From: Rhodospirillaceae bacterium UBA3470
GTDB taxonomy: Bacteria; Pseudomonadota; Alphaproteobacteria; Rhodospirillales; Casp-alpha2
Reading direction: 5' to 3'
DNA: 24,726 nucleotides
Assembly: GCA_002378125.1 (NCBI GenBank)
Contig: DFRF01000066.1
Location: 1 to 24,726, forward strand
Shown here: positions 1 through 6,096 of the stretch, in pieces
How positions within the stretch are numbered: the stretch's first letter is position 1
How the letters are laid out: the number at the start of each line of letters is the position of its first letter
Notes under the pieces: model-generated
Seen by the model: only the letters and a program-made list of their open reading frames with translations
What the model was told of the DNA's origin: nothing
The model's database searches: none
Program-made: the position numbers and the translations under genes

Positions 1-1473
1 GTAACCGCGACGGTATTCGAACTTATCGACTGCCTTCATAAGTCCGATATTGCCTTCCTGGATTAAATCCAGGAACTGCAGGCCGCGGTTGGTGTATTTT
101 TTAGCGATGGAGATCACAAGACGTAAGTTCGCCTCGATCATTTCTTTCTTCGCCTTGGTCGCCTCGCGCTCACCTTTTTGCACCACGCCGACAACGCGGC
201 GGTATTCGGCAATTGGCAAGCCGGCTTCGGCCGTGATTTCGGTGATGCCTTCGCGAATAGTGGTGATGTCGTCCTTGTAGGTCTTAGCGAACTTCTCCCA
301 TCCCTTGGACTTCAAACGCACGACCTTACGAAGCCACGCTGGGTCAATTTCGTTACCGCGATACTTATCCAGGAACTCCTCGCGCTTGATTCGGCATTTA
401 GTAGCGATACGAAGCAGTTTGCCTTCGAGGCCGATCAATAGGCGGTTCAACTCGTACATTTGTTCCACCAACTGCTCGATGCGGTTGTTATTCAGATGTA
501 CGCCTTCCATTAGATCGACAAGTTCCTGGCGCAGCTTACCGTAGCGTTTTTCCTGGCTCGCCTTGATCTCCCCGGTGCCCTGCATGGCGTCCAGGCGGAT
601 CAGTTGGAGTTTGTGGAGCTTTTTGTAGGTCTTATTAATCTGTTCAAAGGTTTCCACCACCTGTGGTGTTAGTTTGGCTTCCATGGCGGCGAGGGACAAG
701 TTAGCCTCCGCGTCCTCATCGTCGTCATCCTCTCCGCTGTCTTCGGCACCTTCACCGCTGCCTTCGGCACCCTCGCCACCATCTCCTTTGGTTTTGCCTT
801 CTTCCGCATACTGTTGCTTCGCAGGAGCTAGTTTCTCGATCGTGTCTTCCGCCGCTTGGCCTTCTTCGCCGTCTTCGTCATCGTTCATGTTGTTTGATCC
901 GGGGCCGCCGCCGTGGGTGGCTTCCAAATCGATAATATCACGAAGCAGCATATCGCCATTCACCAAGGCGTCGTGCCATTGGACCATAGCCTTGATAGTG
1001 AGTGGGCTCTCGCAGATGCCGCCAATCATCATGTCGTTACCGGCCTCAATACGCTTCGCGATAGCGATCTCGCCCTCCCGCGACAGCAATTCCACCGATC
1101 CCATCTCGCGCAGGTACATGCGTACCGGATCGTCCGTGCGGCCCAGGTCCGCTTCGTTGACGTTGCCACTCGCCCGTTGGCTGTCGTCTTCGGTTGACGC
1201 GGAATCGTCAGGCGATTCTGCTTCTGCCTCTTCGTTCTCGACCACGTTAATGCCCATTTCCGATAGCATGGACATGGTGTCTTCGATCTGTTCGGAAGAA
1301 ACTTGGTCGGGGGGCAGGGCCTTGTTGAGGTCGTCATAGGTGACGTACCCTTTTTCCTTACCTTGGGTGATCATGCTCTTCACCGCGCCGCCAAGCGAAT
1401 CGATCAGCGGGCTATCGCCACCATCTTCTTGAGAAGCTTGAGCCTGTGCCGCCGCTGTTGCTGCTTTAGCCAA
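1..1473 (-). CDS. rpoD: RNA polymerase primary sigma factor RpoD (partial, 3' end outside window)
   Basis: Housekeeping sigma-70 that directs core RNA polymerase to -35/-10 promoters. The first 491 codons are visible. Region 1.1 lies around residues 25-75, region 1.2 (DPVRMYLREMG) at about 115-145, a long non-conserved region follows, and region 2 ends the window with RLVISIAKKY, DLIQEGNIGLMKAVDKFEYR. The non-conserved region holds a very acidic Gly/Glu/Asp stretch at about residues 198-261. The start is taken as TTG at 1473-1471, because AGGGG (1486-1482) sits 8 nt upstream and the protein then begins LAKAATAAAQ. No ATG is available before region 1.1. The same frame stays open upstream to the dnaG stop, so a longer start cannot be excluded. 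It is the last gene of the yqeY-dnaG-rpoD block, 108 nt after dnaG, and is probably cotranscribed. Identity is certain; only the start is uncertain. Confidence 0.96.
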   Translation of the reverse strand, partial: MAKAATAAAQAQASQEDGGDSPLIDSLGGAVKSMITQGKEKGYVTYDDLNKALPPDQVSSEQIEDTMSMLSEMGINVVENEEAEAESPDDSASTEDDSQRASGNVNEADLGRTDDPVRMYLREMGSVELLSREGEIAIAKRIEAGNDMMIGGICESPLTIKAMVQWHDALVNGDMLLRDIIDLEATHGGGPGSNNMNDDEDGEEGQAAEDTIEKLAPAKQQYAEEGKTKGDGGEGAEGSGEGAEDSGEDDDDEDAEANLSLAAMEAKLTPQVVETFEQINKTYKKLHKLQLIRLDAMQGTGEIKASQEKRYGKLRQELVDLMEGVHLNNNRIEQLVEQMYELNRLLIGLEGKLLRIATKCRIKREEFLDKYRGNEIDPAWLRKVVRLKSKGWEKFAKTYKDDITTIREGITEITAEAGLPIAEYRRVVGVVQKGEREATKAKKEMIEANLRLVISIAKKYTNRGLQFLDLIQEGNIGLMKAVDKFEYRRGY

Positions 1474-1581
1474 TTTATCTACCCCTGAACCAGTGTTCGG
1501 CAGTCGTTCCGCCGATCCGGTGGCCTGCGCCAACGGTGTTTTGTCAATTTTTAATCGAGTATTCGCATCGCAAACCCCGAA

Positions 1582-3408
1582 TCATCCAAAGGCGGTGCTG
1601 ACACTTTCTTCTTCATCCAACCGGATCTTCTGTTTGATCAGAACATTCAGCCGGGCGCGAGCTTCCTCCGACGGATTTTCCTGCGATGCGCGTTTCGCCT
1701 CTTCAATCTCCTCAACCAAATCCTGGCGTTGTCTACGTCGAAATAGTTCGTTCCAACCGGACACCGCCTGATCCAATGGCGCTCCGGGTTTCGCAAAACC
1801 GTACGCCTCAACATCCAAAATACAGCTCAGTATGCCTTCATGACCATGCCGGATAAGGTGGGTGATTAACGCCCCTCTTTCAAGCCCAGGGTTTTCCGCC
1901 AAAGTCTTTAGAACTTCCTGGCGTGTATTGTCAAGCTCAGGAGAGGAAAATCTCATTTTCCCAAGATCTTCGCCGACATCGTCCACGGCTGCGGGATGAT
2001 TGACGACGACTGCCAAGAGGAGTTCTTCATGGCGTTCCGACGCTGCCTTCACGGGCGCCGTCTCACTGGGCGTGATATGGATATTGGGCCCGCGGGCACC
2101 ACGTTTGGTCCAGGACCGACGTTGCCTGGAGCGGTAATGGTCGCCGGCGACCTGCTGTGGCCACAAACGTTCACCAAAGACCCGAGAGAAATGCGCCCGC
2201 ACGATGGGATCCTGTATCTCACGGGTATGTTTGTTGAGCTTGTGCTCCAACGTGGCCCGATCTTCCGCCGCCGACGGTATGCGGCCGCCGGTCTCATTGT
2301 GCCATAGCACCTCCGAGAGCGGTAGAGCCGCGTCCAGGATAGCCTTCATCGCCGTCAGCCCTTGGCGGGAAACCAGGGTGTCCGGGTCTTCTCCGGAGGG
2401 AAGAACGGCGAACCGAAGACCGAGGCCCGGTTTCAAATGAGGCAGGGCGCGTCCGGCCGCTTTCGCGGCCGCGCGTTGGCCCGCGTTGTCGCCGTCGAAA
2501 CAAAGTACTGGTTCGGGAACAACTTTCCAAAGGAGCTGAATCTGGTCCTCGGTAAGGGCGGTGCCTAATGGGGCGACCACATGCTCGAATCCGGCCTGAG
2601 CCAGGGCGATCACGTCCATGTAGCCCTCGGTGACTAGCATGGTCTCCGCCTTGCGCGCCGCTGGTCCAGCCAAGTGCATGCCGTATAGCGTCGCCCCTTT
2701 ATGAAATAGAGGCGTTTCTGGCGAATTTAGATATTTTGGTTGGCCCTCCCCCAGGGTTCGCCCGCCAAAGGCGACGACGCGACCGCGTCGGTCGCAAATG
2801 GGAAACATCACCCGGCCACGGAAACGGTCATAGAGATCGCCATTGTCAGGTTGGATCAGCAGACCCGCGACAATGGCCTGTTTTGTATCCACGTTTTCGC
2901 GAGCGAGGGCGGTGCGCAAATGATGCCGTCCGGGGGGCGCGAAGCCAAGGCGGAAGCGGCGGATGGTCTCTTCGCTCAGGCCGCGCCCAACTAAGTAGTC
3001 GTGGGCGGCTTTGCCTTCCGGCATGTGAAGCGCCTTTTCGAAACTTTGCGCCGCTATCTCGGTGACGTCGAGGAGGGTTTGGCGCTGTTTCTGGCTTTCG
3101 CTGGATTTTAGTGAATCGCGCGGTACCTCCATGCCTGTTTCCGCTGCCAGCTTCTCGACGGCCTCCGGGAAATTTAGCCCCTCCGTCTCCATAACAAAAT
3201 CAAAGACGCTGCCGTGGGCCTGGCAGCCAAAGCAATGATAGAATCCCTTTTCCTCGTTGACTGTAAACGACGGCGTCTTTTCTTTATGGAAGGGGCATAG
3301 GCCCAAATGCTCACGCCCCTTGCGGGTCAACTTTACCCGCCGACCGATGACATCGACTAGGCCGATCCGACCGCGGAGTTCATCGAGGAATTGTTCGCTA
3401 AAGGCCAT
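1582..3408 (-). CDS. dnaG: DNA primase DnaG
   Basis: Synthesises RNA primers for replication on template exposed by the DnaB helicase. Numbered from ATG at 3408, the protein has 608 residues, close to other alphaproteobacterial primases. The N-terminal CHC2 zinc-binding domain shows C38-P-F-H41 and C59-F-G-C62. The catalytic TOPRIM core carries TEGYMDV near residue 262 and the acidic motif FDGDNAGQRAA near residue 305. A helical C-terminal region after about residue 450 matches the helicase-interaction domain in position. The start is chosen by family convention (MAFSEQFLDELR). A TTG three codons upstream (3417) is also in frame. The nearest GGAG lies 12 nt before the ATG and 3 nt before the TTG, so ribosome-site evidence does not settle it. 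It lies between yqeY and rpoD on the same strand, equivalent to the E. coli macromolecular-synthesis operon with yqeY in the place of rpsU. Confidence 0.97.
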   Translation of the reverse strand: MAFSEQFLDELRGRIGLVDVIGRRVKLTRKGREHLGLCPFHKEKTPSFTVNEEKGFYHCFGCQAHGSVFDFVMETEGLNFPEAVEKLAAETGMEVPRDSLKSSESQKQRQTLLDVTEIAAQSFEKALHMPEGKAAHDYLVGRGLSEETIRRFRLGFAPPGRHHLRTALARENVDTKQAIVAGLLIQPDNGDLYDRFRGRVMFPICDRRGRVVAFGGRTLGEGQPKYLNSPETPLFHKGATLYGMHLAGPAARKAETMLVTEGYMDVIALAQAGFEHVVAPLGTALTEDQIQLLWKVVPEPVLCFDGDNAGQRAAAKAAGRALPHLKPGLGLRFAVLPSGEDPDTLVSRQGLTAMKAILDAALPLSEVLWHNETGGRIPSAAEDRATLEHKLNKHTREIQDPIVRAHFSRVFGERLWPQQVAGDHYRSRQRRSWTKRGARGPNIHITPSETAPVKAASERHEELLLAVVVNHPAAVDDVGEDLGKMRFSSPELDNTRQEVLKTLAENPGLERGALITHLIRHGHEGILSCILDVEAYGFAKPGAPLDQAVSGWNELFRRRQRQDLVEEIEEAKRASQENPSEEARARLNVLIKQKIRLDEEESVSTAFG

Positions 3409-3500
3409 GCGGCGCAAATGCTCCAGACAGAAAGCAGAAGGCCGATATTAGATAGAACCGCCGATGAAGAAAATCCACTGTGGTGGTGGTTATTTCGCAG

Positions 3501-3524
3501 TTGCCCACATGCAATTGTGGACAA
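3501..3524 (-). repeat. Inverted repeat / hairpin between yqeY and dnaG, each arm resembling a DnaA box
   Basis: Directly after the yqeY stop codon the minus strand reads TTGTCCACA, six bases, then TGTGGGCAA. As RNA this folds into a 9-bp stem with one G-U pair and a 6-nt loop. No U-tract follows, so it is not a standard intrinsic terminator. The left arm differs from the DnaA box TTATNCACA at one position and the right arm (as TTGCCCACA) at two. It may be an mRNA processing or stability hairpin, a partial terminator that sets dnaG level, or a DnaA site; the sequence alone does not decide. Confidence 0.5.
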
Positions 3525-3980
3525 TTATCCAAGTTTGGTCTTCACAGCGCTGCTAGCCTTGCCGAAATCCATCTGTCCGGCGAACTGTTCTTTCAGGGTG
3601 CCCATCACCTTGCCCATATCCTTGAGAGTGGTCGCTTCTACATCGGAAATCACACTGTTGACTGCAGCGGCAATCTCGTCGTCGTTCATTTGGGCTGGCA
3701 AAAAGCCTTCAATGATCGAGATTTCCTCGGCTTCCTGTTGGGCGAGTTCCATGCGTCCGCCCTTCTCGTAGGCCTCAATGCTGTCACGACGCTGCTTGAT
3801 CATAGATTGCAGAAGCGACAGCACTTCATCATCGGAAATGCCGTCTGTATTGCCTTTGGAACGAGCCGCAATATCACGGTCCTTGATGGCGGCTTGAATG
3901 AGGCGCAAGGTGGAAACCGCGATGGTTTCTTTCCGCTTCATAGCCGCCTTGTAGGTGTTGTTGATTTGCGTGCGCAGCAC
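3525..3980 (-). CDS. yqeY: GatB/YqeY-family protein
   Basis: Small helical protein of the GatB/YqeY family, related to the tail domain of the amidotransferase subunit GatB. Its exact role is not established; an effect on tRNA-dependent amidation or tRNA handling is usually assumed. Family marks are the N-terminal MLRTQIN-type helix, STLRLIQAAIKDRDI, the K-QRRDSIE segment, and the C-terminal IIEGFLPAQMNDDEI plus MGKVMGTLK. A start at GTG 3980-3978 is preferred: GGAGG (3991-3987) lies 6 nt upstream and the product then begins like its relatives, with 151 residues. The ATG at 3998 would place that Shine-Dalgarno site inside the gene. It is the first gene of the yqeY-dnaG-rpoD block and is divergent from the carA remnant. 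Confidence 0.92.
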   Translation of the reverse strand: MLRTQINNTYKAAMKRKETIAVSTLRLIQAAIKDRDIAARSKGNTDGISDDEVLSLLQSMIKQRRDSIEAYEKGGRMELAQQEAEEISIIEGFLPAQMNDDEIAAAVNSVISDVEATTLKDMGKVMGTLKEQFAGQMDFGKASSAVKTKLG

Positions 3981-4026
3981 CGCCAACCTCCCCCGCATAT
4001 TATTTAGCGAGTCGCAAGAGCTGGAC

Positions 4027-4053
4027 AGTATACCAAATTGTTCAAAATAGCAA
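4027..4053 (-). promoter_or_regulatory. Candidate promoter of yqeY-dnaG-rpoD
   Basis: On the minus strand a strong -10 hexamer TATACT (4032-4027) lies about 46 nt upstream of the yqeY GTG. The best -35 candidate, TTGCTA (4053-4048), is at a short 15-nt spacing, so the -35 assignment is weak. The location fits the head of the operon. Confidence 0.4.
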
Positions 4054-4110
4054 CTGACTATATATTTTTAACTCATTGAAAACAAAAGGAAATTTTCACA
4101 ATTTAGTGGC

Positions 4111-4139
4111 TTGACCTTGGGCAAACGATTGCATAAGAG
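4111..4139 (+). promoter_or_regulatory. Candidate promoter of the former carAB operon
   Basis: TTGACC (4111-4116) is followed after 17 nt by TAAGAG (4134-4139), 38 nt before the carA start codon. The -35 is good and the -10 poor. If active it would now transcribe the carA-carB scar and possibly greA. Confidence 0.3.
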
Positions 4140-4177
4140 CCCGTCCCATCGACGGATATGCAAGGTATGCATCACCG

Positions 4178-4565
4178 ATGAATGACATTAGCAAGGCATC
4201 AACGCCCGCCGGGTCGAAGGACCGGTCGGGAGATTTTATTGGCGCGCGCCCTGAAGGCGCGGATGCTGCCCTGGTGTTGGCGGATGGCGAGGTGTTCTGG
4301 GGGCGGGGCGCCTGGGATCAGCGTCGGCGAAGTGTGCTTCAACACCTCCATGACCGGCTATCAGGAGGTCCTCGCCGCCCCCAGTTATGTGGGCCGGTTG
4401 ATCTCCTTCACCTTTCCCCATATAGGCAATGTTGGTGTCAATAATAATGTGCCGCACTACACCGCCATGACTGGCGCCGCTGCGGCGGTCGATGGTATTG
4501 AGGCGCTCAGTGCGGTGGGGCTTGAAGTTGCGCCATTGCAGGCCTATTTTATTCTCTCGTTCTAA
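4178..4565 (+). pseudogene. carA-carB deletion fusion (carbamoyl-phosphate synthetase remnant)
   Basis: Remnant of the two genes for carbamoyl-phosphate synthetase, which makes carbamoyl phosphate for pyrimidine and arginine synthesis. From ATG 4178 the frame gives the N-terminus of the small subunit CarA (ALVLADGEVFWGRG). Around 4298-4313 the CarA signature moves to the +1 frame (SVGEVCFNTSMTGYQEVL, then FTFPHIGNVGVN). At about 4440-4451 CarA homology stops and the text becomes the extreme C-terminus of the large subunit CarB (VPHYTAMTGAAAAVDGIEAL, then EVAPLQAYF), ending at TAA 4565. The rest of CarA, including its whole glutaminase domain, and nearly all of CarB, including both ATP-grasp halves, are absent; typical gene lengths imply about 4 kb lost. 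The yqeY-carA-carB-greA order is common in alphaproteobacteria, which supports the reading. There are two independent lesions, the frameshift and the deletion. A misassembly or sequencing error is the main alternative. Confidence 0.88.
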
Positions 4566-4597
4566 GGGGTTCCCTACTAACCGCGGATCGATCCGGC

Positions 4598-4640
4598 GTG
4601 TACCGGCCAACCGGCACACGATCGGGAATTTTTGGTTTTA
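4598..4640 (+). terminator. Intrinsic terminator-like hairpin between the carB remnant and greA
   Basis: GTGTACCGG (4598-4606), loop CCAA, then CCGGCACAC (4611-4619) form a 9-position stem with one mismatch. It is followed by a broken T-rich tail, TTTTTGGTTTT, ending at about 4639. It lies 32 nt after the carB stop, as expected for the end of carAB, and directly before the greA ribosome site. It could instead act as a leader attenuator of greA. Confidence 0.55.
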
Positions 4641-4655
4641 CAGGTGGACACGAAG

Positions 4656-5129
4656 ATGGATAAGGTACCCATGACCCGCCAGGGTCTGGACTCCCTGGAA
4701 GAAGAGTTCAAGCGCCTTCGCAACGAAGAGCGGCCGGCCGTAATTAGGGCGATTGCAGCGGCTCGTGAGCATGGCGATCTTTCCGAGAACGCTGAATATC
4801 ACGCGGCCCGGGAACGCCAAAGCTTTATCGAAGGTCGGCTGGCGGAACTCGAAGACGTCATCAGTCGCGCCGACGTCATTGACGTGTCAAAACTCTCAGG
4901 TAGCGTGGTGCGCTTCGGTGCGACTGTCATGGTTGCCGACGAAGACACGGACGAAAAAATCACCTATCAGATCGTGGGGACTCATGAAGCGGACCTTGAT
5001 CAGGGTCGTCTGTCTGTAACGTCGCCGCTGGCGCGCGCTATGATCGGCAAGACCGTTGGTGACAGTGTCGAGGTGAATACACCTCGCGGCCCTAGGGGCT
5101 ACGAAATCTGTGATGTGCAATTTATGTAG
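4656..5129 (+). CDS. greA: Transcription elongation factor GreA
   Basis: Rescues backtracked RNA polymerase by stimulating cleavage of the nascent RNA 3' end through the secondary channel. With ATG at 4656 the product is 157 residues, the usual family length. AGGTGG (4642-4647) lies 8 nt upstream and decides this start over an in-frame TTG at 4632. The N-terminal coiled coil carries the GreA signature at about residues 36-60 (AREHGDLSENAEYHAARERQ), including the acidic tip Asp-Leu-Ser-Glu-Asn. The C-terminal FKBP-like domain contains LSVTSPLARAMIGKTVGD and ends PRGPRGYEICDVQFM. It lies downstream of the carAB scar and converges on the Lrp-family gene with a 12-nt gap. No separate promoter is visible between the hairpin and the gene, so it may depend on read-through from the carA promoter. 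Confidence 0.97.
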   Translation: MDKVPMTRQGLDSLEEEFKRLRNEERPAVIRAIAAAREHGDLSENAEYHAARERQSFIEGRLAELEDVISRADVIDVSKLSGSVVRFGATVMVADEDTDEKITYQIVGTHEADLDQGRLSVTSPLARAMIGKTVGDSVEVNTPRGPRGYEICDVQFM

Positions 5130-5141
5130 GCGTCTACCCGG

Positions 5142-5636
5142 TTAGGGGGCGTCGGCTTCGGGTCCATCTTCATCGATCGGTATACCAGACAGATTTTTCG
5201 CGGTGCGAATTGTCTCAAAGGTCGTTACCGTAGAGACATGGGGGGCTTCCGTTATGCCCATGGTCAGTGAATCTCGCTGGTCCTTGTCTCGTGCAACGAC
5301 CTTGAGAAGAAAGTCACCGCCGCCGCGAATCATGTGACATTCGCGCACTTCGGACCAGGCATCCATTTGCGTTTCGAAATCCTGTAGAACGTTCTGCGCC
5401 TGCGAATTCAGACCGACCAAGGCAAAGAACATTTCTTTGTAATCGAGCAGGGAACCGTCGATATCCGCGTGATATCCTTTAATGTAACCGGCGTCTTCCA
5501 GGGCGCGGACCCGGCGGAGGCAAGGTGGCGCCGAAATACCGGCGCGCTGCGAAAGCTGAACATTGGTCATCCGTCCGTCGTCTTGAAGTTCACGGAGTAT
5601 TCGCCGGTCGATGAGATCCAGTTTGACCCTTTGCAT
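5142..5636 (-). CDS. Lrp/AsnC-family transcriptional regulator
   Basis: Feast/famine DNA-binding regulator of 164 residues. The N-terminal winged helix-turn-helix opens LDLIDRRILRELQDDGRMTN and carries the recognition part LSQRAGISAPPCLRRVRALE. A linker leads to the C-terminal RAM ligand-binding/oligomerisation domain from about residue 68, with ALVGLNSQ, ECHMIRGGGDFLLKVVARD and FETIRTAKN. Members of this family usually sense amino acids, but the ligand cannot be read from the sequence. A run of six Gs lies 6 nt before the ATG as the ribosome site. Genes of this type often sit beside greA in Rhodospirillales, where trxB commonly follows; trxB is not present here. It is divergent from the gamma-glutamyltranspeptidase about 460 bp away, so control of that gene is possible but unproven. 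Confidence 0.93.
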   Translation of the reverse strand: MQRVKLDLIDRRILRELQDDGRMTNVQLSQRAGISAPPCLRRVRALEDAGYIKGYHADIDGSLLDYKEMFFALVGLNSQAQNVLQDFETQMDAWSEVRECHMIRGGGDFLLKVVARDKDQRDSLTMGITEAPHVSTVTTFETIRTAKNLSGIPIDEDGPEADAP

Positions 5637-6096
5637 GCTTACCCCCCAATATTCGAAACGTGGACGACCTTATTTGAAATATTATTGCGCAATCATATTA
5701 CACCGAATTGGGAAATGCGAGGGCGTCGGCCCTTAGTCGAGCGGATTGCAAGCCTGGAACTGATTGCCGATAATCCGTGGCGCATTACTCTGAACCGGAC
5801 TAGTCTGAGCCCGAGCACCAAAGCAAAGTTCAATTCAAGGCGAATCACTTGTTTTTCCTGATCGGGCCAGTTGCCTATTTCGGAGCGGCGATCTACCTGC
5901 GCGCTTCATCTGGGGCTCATGCCTTCGGAGACGTGGGGCGCGACTACCGATGCCTATTATTTTGCGGCGATCGCGCTAATGGGATCGCTAACTATTTGGA
6001 ATCTGTCGCGCCGGGCATGGCCTATGATTTGAGTTGTACAAAAATACCGGGGATTATCGTGAGCTTCGGTGTGGACTGTCAAGGAAAGCTGGTTCC
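5637..6096. other. Gene-poor stretch between the Lrp-family gene and GGT, with a possible membrane-protein relic
   Basis: About 460 bp with no convincing gene. The left part holds the candidate operator and promoter for the Lrp-family gene. From about 5807 to 6027 two adjacent plus-strand frames each contain a hydrophobic segment. One frame has FFLIGPVAYFGAAIYLRAS near 5852-5908. The other, from ATG 5920, has ATTDAYYFAAIALMGSLTIW and ends at TGA 6026-6028. Joined by a single frame change they would make a small two-helix membrane protein. No family was recognised and neither frame has a ribosome site, so this is at most a decayed gene. Confidence 0.3.
5677..5693 (-). promoter_or_regulatory. 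Candidate operator/-10 region of the Lrp-family gene
   Basis: A perfect 10-bp palindrome ATTGCGCAAT (5684-5693) lies 48 bp upstream of the start codon. On the minus strand it runs into a TAATAT -10-like hexamer. A palindrome over the -10 would suit autoregulation, which is common in the Lrp/AsnC family. No good -35 is present. Confidence 0.3.

Noticed and set aside
674..1339. 221-codon plus-strand frame rich in Ser and Pro, and a 102-codon minus-strand frame at 1029-1337
   Set aside because: Shadows of rpoD; the composition reflects the antisense of its acidic insert, and neither has a ribosome site or family similarity.
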